From Gari tellinella (Eukaryota > Mollusca > Bivalvia > Cardiida > Psammobiidae): 64,000 nt of DNA. The stretch spans positions 58,953,246 to 59,017,245 of the forward strand of contig OV277866.1 of NCBI GenBank assembly GCA_922989275.2. Direction: 5' to 3'. The translations under genes and the position numbers were made by a program. Below the pieces are notes generated by a model. That model was given only the letters and a program-made list of their open reading frames with translations, did no database searches and had not been told where the DNA came from. Of the stretch, positions 30,935 to 42,162 are shown piece by piece; the first letter of the stretch is position 1; each line of letters starts with the position of its first letter.

Positions 30935-31448
30935 AATTATGCTTGTTGGAATATTTCATTATAGATATACAATGGTAATCAAAGAAAAATGCAATGGTTT
31001 TTCACACAACAGAACATTTCAGATGCAAATGCAAACAGTCTCATCATGGTTTACAAAGTTTGGCTGTGTCCCCTTAATAGACACTTGGCTGAAATGGGTT
31101 AATACCGAAAACAAGGCTTCGCTTAGAATGGTGATTTAAAGACTTGAAATGCATATATAATTTATACCAGTTTATGAAACTTAAGCGCTTCACTGGCAAG
31201 CCTTACAACACTTGTATTTGCAAGCAGTATAGATTCTGATCTGACACCGTGTCACACTTATATAACCAGTTTCATATGTCTGAATGCCTATATCACTTGA
31301 TTTTAGAAATCGAGAATGAATTGTTTAAATAGACAATATTGCGTCAGTGGATGCCTAAGACGAGCTATGACGACATCATGGTAGTGGATTGATATTTGTT
31401 TCTTATTTAATCACAAATGACATTATACACCTGTTTTCAAAAGACGTA
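30935..31448. other. Unrecognised stretch
   Basis: TGAAATGGGTTAATACC near 31091 recalls a P1 right end, but no partner end is nearby. A weak palindrome remnant lies near 31222. Confidence 0.4.
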
Positions 31449-31672
31449 TTAACCTATTTGTGCCCACAATCCCATATATGGGACATAGACAAACAGTGTA
31501 GACTCTGATCATACGCCGCATTATGCGGCGTCAAATCAGAGTCTACACTGTTTACTGATAGGAATTTCAATATAAAACAAAACGAAAATGAAAATTTAGA
31601 CTAGTAGGCACCCCTTAGATAAAAATTGAACTAATCCAATATATAAACATGGAAGATCCACAAATGGGTTAA
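31449..31672 (+). mobile_element. P1 MITE, complete, TTAA-flanked
   Basis: TTAACCTATTTGTGCCCACA to CCACAAATGGGTTAA. The palindrome GACTCTGATCATACGCCGCA has one-sided drift (GGCGTCAAATCAGAGTC). Confidence 0.88.
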
Positions 31673-31784
31673 GAAAATGCAAGAATAATGTTGAAACCAT
31701 GGAAGACAGGTTTCTGTTAATTGCGGGAACAACAGTTACGCAGAAGACGTCCATGGGAAATATCTACATTTCTTGTAATCTGCA

Positions 31785-32002
31785 TTAACCCAATAGTGCA
31801 TAGGGTCACTTAAATGGGACATATGCAAACAGTGCAGACTCTGATGAGACGCCGTATAATGCGGCGTCTGACCAGAGTATACATTGTTTGCTAATAGTAA
31901 TTTAAAAAGAAAATGAAATTTTAGACCAGACATTCCTTACATCACAACTTAACTAATCCAATATAGCAGCATGGAAGAGTCCAGTGAGCGCAAATAGGTT
32001 AA
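31785..32002 (+). mobile_element. P1 MITE, diverged, TTAA-flanked
   Basis: TTAACCCAATAGTGCATAGG to GCGCAAATAGGTTAA. The core GACGCCGTATAATGCGGCGTC is kept, with changes in the outer arms. Confidence 0.85.
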
Positions 32003-32077
32003 GCAGAAAGCTTGTTTTATTTATGCCTATGTTTTGTCCGTGAACGTTTGCTGAAAACAGGTACGAATGCATATATA

Positions 32078-32323
32078 CAGTGGAGAATCTGTTATTCTTT
32101 CCCAATAAACGCGTTTACGCTAAAACTATTATTTGCAGTGCAAACAGTTTGGAGCCAGATCAGACGCCGGGTAACCCGGCGTCTGATCAGGCTACAAACT
32201 GTTTGCCACCAAGATAAACAAGAATTATCAGAATTGTCCAAAAGTTGTTCTTTTCTACGTTTTAGTGCTTTGCGTTTGCGTACGTTTGCGTTTAAACGGG
32301 AAAGAATAACAGATTCTCCACTG
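32078..32323 (+). mobile_element. M1 MITE, complete
   Basis: TA-CAGTGGAGAATCTG to CAGATTCTCCACTG-TA with the full internal order. The right inner arm has one change (GGCTACAAACTG). Confidence 0.93.
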
Positions 32324-33144
32324 TAAGTCCAATGAAGTTCGTCTTGGGCTGGGACTAATGTCTGAGTAGCTTATGCCACTTCAAGTGCCTTCGCGGTCCT
32401 AAATGGCAAGTATATGTACCACTGGGCACGTTAAATCATTCCTAAGGACTTGAGAAAACATTTACGATAGCTATTTCATAAAACACCGGCTATAAATCAG
32501 TCCAGATTTACCCCTGATAATTCCCGCAATGTTTGCCGGATGGGAGTAATCAACGACCCCACATTTTATAGATACCCATTAACACAGAAACTAGCAAATG
32601 GCTAAATAATTTCATTTAGATTAAGAAAGTGTGAGAAAAGAAATTGCGTCAATGCTTGGAATATCACACCATGTAAATATATACAAATAATCTGTAACCT
32701 ATAAACACATTTGTGCCTCTATATTTCTATGTTTACTTCCATTGTGCAGTTAAAATGGTTTATTTTTCATCTTAAGAGATGGTATATACGAGTTGCATTA
32801 TTAGTCCGTATCAATTGATAAAAACAAAATAGAGAATGTAGATATGTTCCAGCAAATAGTGTAGAAACTGGCACCAGGCTGATTTTTGCCAAATTCCTTT
32901 TTGATGAGCAGTTGAAAGTAGATATATCGCCTTTTAGAATCGCTTATAACTATTCTAATTACCCTCTGAATGATATCCGTTCGTTATTCAGATAAGCTTT
33001 GTAAATTCTGTTGCCTTCTTGTTTATTTCATATTAAACCCTTATCATGCCGTGGTATCGTCTGCTTTGAAAGTGTCGTCTGCAAAATTTGTTTAACTAAG
33101 GTTTATCATGTTTTTGATAAAATAAACCTAAGAACGAGTGTCCA
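32324..33144. other. Unrecognised stretch
   Basis: About 800 bp. A P4-like stretch (GTATCGTCTGCTTTGAAAG, GTCGTCTGCAAAAT) lies near 33052-33092. Otherwise nothing recognised. Confidence 0.4.
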
Positions 33145-33185
33145 ACAGTTTGGACCTAGGTCAGACATCGCGGCAACTTATTTTA
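33145..33185. repeat. P4-type palindrome fragment
   Basis: CAACAGTTTGGACCTAGG then TCAGACATCGCGG is the left arm only. Confidence 0.45.
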
Positions 33186-33222
33186 AAAATTAATCTTAAT
33201 CCCCGTTTTAAGAAAACTGGCA

Positions 33223-33567
33223 CAGTAGAGAAAACGTTATTATTTTGCAATAAACTAGTTTACGCTAAAACTTGGAGCCAGATCAGACACCAGGAGGGCC
33301 GTAATGAGTGTTGGTACATGTAGAACGTTTGGCCCACCCGTTTTGCTCTTATATTTGTATTTTGTAAATTTGATTATGAACTTGTGCTGTATGTTTGTAC
33401 AAATATAAAGCAATACAATATGTTTAAAATAGACACCGGGTAACCAGGCGTCTGATCTTGCTACAAACTGTTTGCCACTCAGATTGAAATGAATGGTCAG
33501 ACGTTTTATTGCAATGCGTTTGCGTTCTTTTGCGTTTACACGGGAAAGAATAACGTTTTCTCCACTG
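33223..33567 (+). mobile_element. M1 MITE interrupted by a LINE-tail-like insert
   Basis: CAGTAGAGAAAACGTTATT to GTTTTCTCCACTG-TA. The palindrome is split between GATCAGACACCAGG and AGACACCGGGTAACC by about 136 bp of foreign sequence. Confidence 0.8.
33295..33430 (+). mobile_element. Short retrotransposed fragment, probable LINE 3' end
   Basis: Flanked by AGACACCAGG (33285) and AGACACCGGG (33431), a 10-bp target duplication with one mismatch. It ends ATATAAAGCAATACAATATG, a poly(A)-signal-like stretch with short CAATA repeats. A very 5'-truncated non-LTR or SINE insertion is the best reading. The family is unknown. Confidence 0.55.
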
Positions 33568-33664
33568 TAGAAAAAATGAGTCAAGTCCGCGATCGGCGCC
33601 CACAAGGGTTCATATCTGATAAAACTACAAAACATACTACCGTTTGAGAGTTTCTGTTTTCTGT

Positions 33665-33871
33665 TTAACCCATTTGTGCCCACGATCCCATATATGGGAC
33701 ATAGGCAAACAGAGTAATCTCTGATCAGAGCCTACACTGTTTGCTGATAAGAAGGTCAATATAAAACAAAATGAAAATTAAATTATTTTTTTGACCAGGC
33801 ATCCCTTTGATAAGAAATGGACTAATCCATTATAAAAACATGGAAGAATCAACTCGGTATAAATAGGTTAA
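33665..33871 (+). mobile_element. P1 MITE, short palindrome
   Basis: TTAACCCATTTGTGCCCACG to GTATAAATAGGTTAA. The core is reduced to ATCTCTGATCAGAGCC. Confidence 0.85.
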
Positions 33872-34154
33872 AGGCAATCTTAAGACTTTTCGCCTGCCAG
33901 TATAGTTTCTGCTGTTACAGTTGCCGTCTGCAATTGAATTTAGACACTAATTTAAATGTCGTTTTAAGAAACTAAACATCGGTGTCAAACAGTTTGAATC
34001 CCGATCAAAACCCTTCAGAATCTTGTAAAAATGTGATTAGCGTTTATTAAACCTTATCCTGCTGTAATATCGTCTGCTTTGAAATTGTCGCCTACAAACT
34101 TTGTTAAATTTAGTTTTATATATATTTTCAAGTAAAGAAACATGAAGACAATTG

Positions 34155-34225
34155 TAAGACAGTTTGGATCCGGATCAGACGCCGCGTCACACGGCTTCTG
34201 ATCTATATACAAACTGTTTGCTAAA
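34155..34225. repeat. GATCC-type palindrome of a degraded P4
   Basis: GTTTGGATCCGGATCAGACG, CCGCGTCACACGGC and AAACTGTTTGC. P4-like words (ATATCGTCTGCTTTGAAATT) lie just upstream near 34066. Confidence 0.55.
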
Positions 34226-34234
34226 AAACAGTTA

Positions 34235-34480
34235 CAGTGGAGAATCTGTTATTCGTTCCCGTTTAAACGCAAACGTACGCAGACGCAAAGCACTAAAACG
34301 TAGAAAAGTACAACTTTTGGACAATTCTGATAATTCTTGTTTATTATGGGGGCAAACAGTTTGGAGCCTGATCAGACGCCGGGCTACCCGGCGTCTGATC
34401 TGGCTCCAAACAGTTTGCACTGCAAGTAATAGTTTGAGCGTAAACGCGTTTATTGGGAAAGAATAACAGATTCTGCACTG
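34235..34480 (-). mobile_element. M1 MITE, complete
   Basis: TA-CAGTGGAGAATCTG to CAGATTCTGCACTG-TA. The core is GACGCCGGGCTACCCGGCGTC. Confidence 0.92.
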
Positions 34481-34659
34481 TAAGTAGGGACAAACCAGGA
34501 AGGAAGAAAAGAATGACCGTTCAACACAAGTTTTACGACACATACTTTTATTCTGAATACCATATGCACATGCTGCACCAAACATGCTACACATTAAATC
34601 ATGATGCACAATCAACCACGAAGATGACTATCCTACTGAGGTAAACTTTGCACACACGT

Positions 34660-34853
34660 TACTATTTCCCAATAAACACGTTGACGCTAAAACTATTATT
34701 TCTATTGCGAACAGGTTGGAGTCTAATCAGGTTCAAAACTGTTTGCCATTTAGTTTAATATGAAGAGTCAAAATTGTCAAAAATATATCCTTTTCTACGT
34801 TTTGTTGCAATGCGTTTGCGTTTTAACGGGAGAGAATAACGTCTTCTCCACTG
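34660..34853 (+). mobile_element. M1 MITE, left tip and palindrome centre lost
   Basis: Begins in TATTTCCCAATAAACACG and ends GTCTTCTCCACTG-TA. The core is reduced to GTTGGAGTCTAATCAGGTTC. Confidence 0.75.
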
Positions 34854-35209
34854 TATGACGTATTTTCTGTCGCAGCGCCGAAAAACCCAACTCATCCGTA
34901 CAACATTGTATCGGTTTTCGGAGTTCGATGTTAAAGTCCCATTGTGTTTTCAGAACTTTTTTTAATGTGCGAAATACAATAACGGTTAATAATAATGCTT
35001 GAACATTCTAATGGGCCAAACTGATCTATGAAATGTTGAAGACAGACCTAAATCACCAAAAAAGCGATTTAAAACCATAACAAACCGAAAGTAGATCGTC
35101 TGACATAAATATTACCACACGGATTAGTGGCACGTGGAACAGCTGGGTTCAATATCACCGGGTGCGAACGATTGCTATAAAATGAGTCACATTTCGTCAC
35201 AACGGTGTT

Positions 35210-36810
35210 TCAGCCCTTTTTGCTCTCTAACACAAAGAGTTTTTATCGGATCTTCACCAAACTTGCATTAAATGTTCTTTTATATAAAATCTAGGTACAG
35301 TTAAATTTCTACTTAAATCGAATAAGGCATGTAAGACGTTTTGCCCTTTATGTATTAAAAGTTGACTGTTTCAGCATTTTTTGCTCTCTAAAACAAGCAT
35401 TTTTTAGTTGATCTTCACCAAACTTACTGAAATTGTTTATTATTATAAAATCTTGGTCCAGTTTGATTACTACTAAAATCGCATGTGGCTTGTTTGCGTT
35501 TTTGCCATTTTTGTATTAAAAATGAGTGATTCAGCAATTATTGCTCTCTTTCACAAATACATTTATTGGAACTTCACAAAACTTGCTGAAAATGTTCATT
35601 AGTATAAAATCTAGGTTTAGTTTGATAACTACTAAAATCGTATGAGGCATATCTAAGTTTTTTTGCCCTTTATGTATTAAAATGACTGTTTTCAGCCAGT
35701 TTTAAAATATGACTGTTTCAGGTTTTTTTTTGCACTCTAACACATACAGTTTTTATCGGATATTCACCAAACTTGCTGAACATGTTTATAAATATAAAAT
35801 ATATCTCTAGTTCGAATAGTACTTATATCGCATAAGGCATGTCTGAGCTTTTTGCCCTTTAGTTATTAAAAATTAATGTTTCAGCATTTTTTGCTCTCTT
35901 TCACAAACATTTCTTTTCGGATCTTAACAAAACCTTGCTGAAATTCTTTATTTATACAAAATCTAGGTTCAGTTTGATTATTACTTAAATCGCATAAGGC
36001 ATGTCTGAGTTATTGTCCTTTATGTATTTAGAAATACCTGTTTCACCATTTTTTGCTCTCTAACACAAATAACTTTTTTGTGATTTTCACCAAACTTGTT
36101 GAAAATGTTTATTAATATAAAATCAAGTTCATAATCTTAACTACCAAAATCGCACGAGGCATGTTGAAGTTATTGCCCTTGAATGATTATAGATTGCATA
36201 CTTCAGGCTTGTCAGCTTTCTGACTCAAACGGTTTGAATTGGATCTTCACCAAATTTGCTGAAAATAATATTGGATAAAAACTTAGTCCAGTTCTATGAA
36301 TACCCAAATCGCCGAAGGCATGTTGGAGTTACGGTTCTTCAATTATTAAAAATTTGCTATTTCATCCTTATTCTAGCCCTGTCAACTCTGTAACAGGAAC
36401 TGTTTTTATTCTATTTAAACCAACTATTTGGTCAATAGTTGCATGTGCGTCATCTTGGCCGTGTTGGTAATAAGTAAAGTAATAAATGACTACTCCATAC
36501 CTCCTTTACCTCTTGAAGGATTTTCAGTCAGCTGTATTCGATTTTTGTCTTGATCTATATTTAAAACAAATACACAATGCCAGCAAGTTTGGTGAAGATC
36601 CAATAAAAAGTGTTTGTGTTAGAGAGCAGAAAAGGCTGAAACAGTCATTTTTTTTAATTATTCAAGGGCAATAACTCAGACATGCCTCATGCGACTTTAA
36701 TAGTTATCAAAAATTGAGCTAGATTCTATACTAATAAACATTTATAGCAAGTTTGGTGAAGATCCAAAAATAGGTGGTTGAGTTAGAGAGAAGACAAGGC
36801 TGAAACAGTC
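35210..36810. repeat. Tandem monomers of about 160 bp in two inverted blocks (X copy B)
   Basis: TCTTCACCAAACTTGC-type units recur at about 35249, 35415, 35573, 35764, 35925, 36088 and 36246. GTTTGGTGAAGATCC-type units recur at about 36590 and 36750. The unique spacer is about 36350-36560. Confidence 0.88.
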
Positions 36811-36910
36811 ATTTTCAGCAAGATCCCCCGTATTGGATTGTACACGCTTACCACCGTGATTAATTATTTACACGTGGGGACCTTATCTCATAGTTTAATC
36901 CTGTGCCTAC

Positions 36911-37089
36911 TGGTCGCAACTGTTTGACTCTAAAACAGACACCGCGTAACGCGGCGTCTCATCTGGATCCAAACTGTTTGACACTCGTCTTAAGGTTTGT
37001 TTAATCAAAAATATGCATAAATCTAAACTGAACAAATATTGCACACGACAATGTCAAAGCAGACGTCTTAGCAGCAGAATAAGGGTTAA
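36911..37089 (+). mobile_element. P5 fragment nested in X copy B
   Basis: GACACCGCGTAACGCGGCGTC with GGATCCAAACTGTTTGACAC, ending AGAATAAGGG-TTAA. The left P5 end is missing at the junction CTGGTCGCAACTGTTTGACTC. Confidence 0.6.
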
Positions 37090-37530
37090 ATTTTTCATTT
37101 CATCCGGCTCCAGATAAGAGGAATAAACTGAACAAATCCAACATGTTCTCACTCATTTCAGCACCGAATGCTACGGTGTTACTACTGATTAAACCGTCTC
37201 TTCGAGACGATTCTAATGAGTATGACACCATTGGGTTTAAAAGCAGAAATAAAGAGTTTAGTAATCGAAATACTTCCGTTATCTGGAGCCCTGTATTTAC
37301 AGAGTTGTCCTTCTTTCCATTCACAAGGAGGCTCTTTAAATTGTGCTAGCACAAAAAAATTATAAATAAAAATTTAAAAGCGAATTTCTTAGATAAAGCC
37401 GCTTTTTATGAAAGAATCACGTCCCATGTAGTTCTAATGGGATCCCAAACAACCGTTTTATGCAGGTTTCCCAAAAACACAATGCGGCTTTAAAGTTGAG
37501 AACCCTTAATGATTACGGATCAAGGTGGTA

Positions 37531-37725
37531 CAGTGGAGAATCTGTTATTCTTTCCCGTTTAAACGCAAACGTAGGCAAACGCAAAGCACTAAAACGTAGA
37601 AAAGAACAACTTTTGGACAATTCTGATAATTCTTGGCGTCTGATCTGGCTCCAAACCGTTTGCACTGCAAATAATAGTTTTAGCGTAAACGCGTTTATTG
37701 GGAAAGAATAACAGATTCTCCACTG
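37531..37725 (-). mobile_element. M1 MITE, palindrome half deleted
   Basis: TA-CAGTGGAGAATCTG to CAGATTCTCCACTG-TA. About 50 bp, including the left palindrome arm, is missing between GATAATTCTTG and GCGTCTGATCTGG. Confidence 0.9.
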
Positions 37726-38424
37726 TACTCTACGTACTGCGACAGGTCATTTACGTCAACTCATGCCTCGTTCCGAACTATGCTTTAGCACAGTTCGTTA
37801 GGTCCCGACGAAAATTGACGAGAATGACTAATCGGTCTCCGTTTATTACCGATATTGACTAACATGAGCAATATCTCATTAGGGGTCTTCAGCCTTAATA
37901 TTAAGAAACAAAATAAGATATATAAATTATATGAAATTTATTAATCATGACACTTCGTTCAATTTACATTTATGCGATACATGACACTTGATAAATCGGG
38001 ACCTTTTTAAAATAAACTATCATGATTATGGTGATACTGTATAGGTCGTTTGCAGTTCAAAACAACACGATAAATATTAGATAATTTTAAAACTAGTGGA
38101 CGAATTTAAATAAAATTTTACATACACTTATGATGTACATATACCAACTATGTATCAGTGTTCAGAAATAAAGATTTTAGTTTTGGAAATACTCCTCTTA
38201 TCTAGAGCTTAATATGTATCAGTGTTCGAGTTGTACTGCAGAACGTTTACATTACGTTTTGTTTCCTTTAAACGATAAAATAACAAAGGTTTTCGAAATG
38301 CTCTGGAAACATTCTGTTGAAAACTTGATAATGGTAAGTTGGTGTAGATCGTCTGGTATGAACATGTCTCTTCTGCTATTTATCACATTTAGTTATTTTG
38401 CGTTTTGTTGATAAAACTTTCATA
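37726..38424. other. Unrecognised stretch
   Basis: About 700 bp. The 65-codon frame at 38214 has no recognised feature. Confidence 0.4.
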
Positions 38425-38510
38425 TGAGTGGCACATGGTTCGGATCCTATTCAGATACGAAATGGCGCCGATGTCCGATTAGGATCTAACATGTTCGCAA
38501 ATGACAGTAT
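38425..38510. repeat. Diverged palindrome fragment
   Basis: GGTTCGGATCCTATTCAG and GTCCGATTAGGATCTAAC are partly complementary arms around AAATGGCGCCGATG. Confidence 0.45.
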
Positions 38511-39226
38511 GGTCGTTTAATACGTTTAACCACGGAATTATATCAGTGTATAATTCTGTGGTTCAACGTACCCCAGTAAGGGCCTCGTTCGGTTAGTTGT
38601 AAACTACTATGGTATGCGGTGGCTAACGGTGAGGCGTTACCGGGTCGTGGAAGATAGGCTGTTGAATAACTTGAAATCACCATTCGGAAAAGTGTCCCTT
38701 AGAAGTGTAAACCTTATATAGAAATTATGAATAAAACTTTTTTATTACGAAGAGAAAAAAAGTGTTCTATTGTGTCAGAGTTGGTATAGGTATATCATAA
38801 ATCTATGCTAAATTACATTTGTCTGCGTTGTCTTGTTATGGAGATATTTGAAAATTATCGTGTGTTTTGAACTGCAAACGGTCTATAAGACCAAATTATA
38901 TATTTTGTGCTTAATTTAAGGGAAAAGTTTATATGAAAAAGAAAATCTTAATAATTTCTTTTAAAACGTATAGCAAATTTAGACTATAGAATATATGAAA
39001 AGAACTTAACATATTTTGGCCCTTGACAATGTTTAGTTCTGATTAAATTTACACGAAATGTTTAGTATTAAAGGAATATTTTCACTTAAAATGTAATGTA
39101 ATAAAGTGCGCTTGATATTTTTAATACGATTAAGATTACTAATACATGTACGAGTATAAAGTTAATTCTATAATTATTCATTTCTTTATTATAGGTAAGT
39201 TTAGAAGCGCTTGCCCTTTCCTTCAT
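38511..39226. other. Unrecognised stretch
   Basis: A 15-bp inverted repeat (AACCACGGAATTATA and TATAATTCTGTGGTT, near 38528-38565) makes a hairpin. The rest is AT-rich and unrecognised. Confidence 0.4.
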
Positions 39227-39429
39227 TTAAGCCTTTACTCCATAGCCTACTTTTAGTATTAAACATAGGTGATCACTTAAAGCAGGTTGAAAGTAAAGCA
39301 GATTGCGCTTTTAAGCTACCATCTGGTAGACTATAGAAACTACTTTTTTATGATACAAATTCAACTATTTTCTTCATTGGAGGAATAACTTTAAAGCTCT
39401 AAAATGCGTATCTGTGGAGTAAATGGTTC
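39227..39429 (+). mobile_element. P3 MITE with half a hairpin
   Basis: TTAAGCCTTTACTCCATAGCC to TCTGTGGAGTAAATGG. The left hairpin arm (GAAAGTAAAGCAGATTGCGC) is kept and the right arm is deleted. Confidence 0.7.
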
Positions 39430-39531
39430 TGATCCAACTGATACGTTTGTCCGGTGCTGATATTTAAAATGAAGGATAGCTTAAAAACGAAACGACATAG
39501 AAGGTAGACGGTCAAATTTGGCAACGTAAGG

Positions 39532-39770
39532 GTAAACCCTTTCATGATCAAATTTATCGTGAGGTTTTTATCCCTTAAACGCCATAGTGTCGTCTGCTTC
39601 AATATTGTTGTCTACAATATCGTTTCAAATTTAAATTTAAGGTAGCATAACTAGCGTACTTTTAAAACAAGTGGCAAGCAGTTTTGATCCTGATCAGACG
39701 CCGCGTTACGACCAGGATCAGAACTGTTTGTACATGCCCTTTATGGCGTCATTGTGAGTGAAAGGGTTAA
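39532..39770 (+). mobile_element. P4 MITE
   Basis: TAAACCCTTTCATGATC to GTCATTGTGAGTGAAAGGG-TTAA. The core TTGATCCTGATCAGACGCCG then GACCAGGATCAG is shortened on the right. Confidence 0.78.
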
Positions 39771-39820
39771 AAATAGAGTATAATGTACGAACATAATGAA
39801 TGTAGGGTAATATTGTACAT

Positions 39821-40067
39821 CTGGGGCCCGTTTCATAAAACTTCGTACGACAGAAACGATCGTAAGTCAAAACTTTAAAATACATTTAATTTCTGATTTA
39901 TCTATATAATCCTGTCTTGTGATATCTTTTTGGAATCGTCTTTTCAAGACGATTCCAAAAAGATGTCACAAGACAGGATTAGATGAAAAAATAAATAATA
40001 ATTGAGACTTTTATAATCTGACTTACGACAACATTTGTCGTACGAAGCTTTATGAAACGGGCCCCAG
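39821..40067. mobile_element. F foldback MITE, complete
   Basis: CTGGGGCCCGTTTCATAAAA to TATGAAACGGGCCCCAG. The inner hairpin ATCTTTTTGGAATCGTC/GACGATTCCAAAAAGAT is near-perfect, so the whole 247 bp folds on itself. Confidence 0.88.
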
Positions 40068-40315
40068 GGTCCCGTCTTAGGAAACGTCGTAAAACAAATA
40101 TTGTCGTAAGTTAGATTTTTTTTTTCTTCAATTATTATTTATCTATTCACCTTATCCTGTATTGTGACATCTGTTTGCAATTGTCTTGAACATTCTTGAA
40201 AGACAATTTCAAATAGATGTCACAAGACAGGATTAGACGGAGAAATCAGAAATTATATGTACAATGTATTGTAAAGTTTTGGATAACGACCGTTTTTGTC
40301 GTACGACGTTTGGTA
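40066..40315. mobile_element. F foldback MITE, second copy in tandem, end hit by M1
   Basis: AGGGTCCCGTCTTAGGAAACG and, inverted, CGTTTTTGTCGTACGACG, with GATGTCACAAGACAGGATTAG. The distal tip is displaced by the M1 that begins at 40316. Confidence 0.75.
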
Positions 40316-40561
40316 CAGTGGAGAATCTGTTATTCTTTCCCAATAAACGCGTTTACGCTAAAACTATTATTTGCAGTGCAAACAGTTTGGAGCCAGATCA
40401 GACGCCGGGTAACCCGGCGTCTGATCAGGCTCCAAACTGTTTGCCACCAAGATAAACAAGAATTATCAGAATTGTCCAAAATTTGTTCTTTTCTTCGTTT
40501 TAGTGCTTTGCGTTTGCGTACGTTTGCGTTTAAACGGGAAAGAATAACAGATTCTCCACTG
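40316..40561 (+). mobile_element. M1 MITE, complete
   Basis: TA-CAGTGGAGAATCTG to CAGATTCTCCACTG-TA with a perfect core. Confidence 0.93.
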
Positions 40562-40911
40562 TAAGACGAGCCCTAGATTAGAAAGATACATAAAGTTGAT
40601 TCAGGCAACAATATGTACATGTATATCATGGCAACCAATAAGTATACAAAGATCAAACTAAAAGAAACAAATCATGAATACAAATGTAGAGATTCATGAC
40701 AGGCACACCAATACAAAGGATAACACCAAAAGGAGAAACTCATTTCCCCTTATTTGCATTGTGGTCCCTGATATTGGTGGCTGAACCATGACAGGTCATG
40801 TACGTCGTATGTTAAATATCCAATGTATCAAGTGGACATCAATTGAGATCATCTTAGTATATATAAATAAAAGAATATTACATGAGATCATATGTACTTA
40901 GCAGATATATA
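40562..40911. other. Unrecognised stretch
   Basis: Nothing recognised. Confidence 0.35.
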
Positions 40912-41157
40912 CAGTGGAGAATATGTTATTCTTTCCCGTTTAAACGCAAACGTACGCAAACGCAAAGCACTAAAACGTAGAAAAGAACAACTTTTGGACA
41001 ATTCTGATATTTCATGTTTATCTTGGTGGCAAACAGGTTGGAGCCTGATCAGACGCCGGGTTACCCGGCGTCTGATCTGGCTCCAAACTGTTTGCACTGC
41101 GAATAATAGTTTTAGCGTAAACGCGTTTATTGGGAAAGAATAACAGATTCTCCACTG
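40912..41157 (-). mobile_element. M1 MITE, complete
   Basis: TA-CAGTGGAGAATATG to CAGATTCTCCACTG-TA with core GACGCCGGGTTACCCGGCGTC. Confidence 0.93.
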
Positions 41158-41601
41158 TAATATTATTATTGTTGTTTCAAAAAAGATTTTGGTAGTATGT
41201 TGACTCAACTTTGTTGACATTTAAAGTTTTTCTCATCATAGAGAAATGCCTTTGAACTTTGCTTACACATGTGAGTTTTATTGGTTGTTAATGATATCAA
41301 GCGTCTAGCAAATCACAGGCCAATATAAATACAATAACATACATCATTTGTACTAACTTGCCGGGTATAATTTGTTTGATATCATTCTATATGTCATTTA
41401 ATATAAGTCATTTTCATCTTCAAAGAAGTCGATATTACACGTAAATCAAACCTGACAAATACTCTCTACCTGTGCCAGCAATACCATAAAATATGAGGCA
41501 ATTACGGGTGAAACCATACAGAAAATTGCTACTGTGACACACATACCCATAAAATTACAATTCTATTTTTCATGGTACGTTTATATATTTTGGTAATAAA
41601 G
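41158..41601. other. Unrecognised stretch
   Basis: Nothing recognised. Confidence 0.35.
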
Positions 41602-41812
41602 TGAAACTCTATCTTACGACCACCAAAATGAAGGCTAATTGATTGTATAAAAAACAGATAAAAGCTTAAAGCAAGACGACAGTAAAACAGAAAGCTCCTA
41701 AAGGAGCTTTCTGTTTCACTGTCACCTAGCTTTAAGCAGTCACGTTTCCTAAACGCAGAATAGTTATCAATATTCAGTGGTCGTAAAGGAGAGATGTCAC
41801 TGTATATAACAT
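41602..41812. mobile_element. M2 MITE
   Basis: GTGAAACTCTATCTTACGACC to AGTGGTCGTAAAGGAGAG, ending CACTG-TA. The central hairpin GAAAGCTCCTAAAGGAGCTTTC is perfect. Confidence 0.85.
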
Positions 41813-41819
41813 TATTCTA

Positions 41820-42030
41820 TTTCCATTCAAAAGAAATTAATGGAAACCTTAATGCAATGAAATGTAGAAATTACAGGTTTTAAGCATGTTGTTTTGTCTG
41901 AGTGGTAAACAGTGTTTTGAAACTGATCAGACACCTAGTGTGTATTGTTGCCTGATCTGGCTCCAAACTTATTGAACTTTTTATGGGTAGTTTGAAGATA
42001 AACGTGTTTGAAATAAAAGCGTTTTAATAT
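41820..42030 (-). mobile_element. M1 MITE, strongly degraded
   Basis: GAGTGGTAAACAGTGTTTTG, GATCAGACACCTAG and GCCTGATCTGGCTCC keep the core order. The ends are barely recognisable. Confidence 0.5.
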
Positions 42031-42162
42031 TTTCCTAAATACAATTACATTTCTATTCGATGCTTCACGCTACATATAGAGTAATAAAATTGGGTTTTAT
42101 TTGAGTACAGTCATACATCTGCTAAAGCGATTATTAGTTAATCGAATATATTTGAGATGTTA

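Larger units (their letters stand above)
34931..37493 (-). mobile_element. X element copy B, 2.6 kb, TTAA-flanked, inverted relative to copy A
   Basis: TTAA at 34931-34934 and 37490-37493. Ends AGTCCCATTGTGTTTTCAG and (inverted) AGCCGCATTGTGTTTTTGGG. The subterminal block ATACAATAACGGTTAATAAT and the far-end block ATGACACCATTGGGTTTAAA match copy A in reverse. It contains seven monomers in one orientation, a unique spacer and two in the other, plus a nested P5 fragment at 36911. No transposase frame was found. Confidence 0.82.

Noticed and set aside
32012..32326. Recurrent 60-115-codon reading frames with a shared arginine-rich sequence (for example VWSQIRRRVTRRLIRLQTVC) at more than a dozen places and on both strands
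   Set aside because: They are translations of the M1 MITE across its palindrome. Frames are open on both strands of the same copy, starts lie in flanking DNA, and there is no domain. Their repetition reflects MITE copy number, not a gene family.
38528..38565. Inverted repeat AACCACGGAATTATA as a transposon end
   Set aside because: The arms are only about 15 bp, closely spaced, with no target duplication and no second copy in the window.
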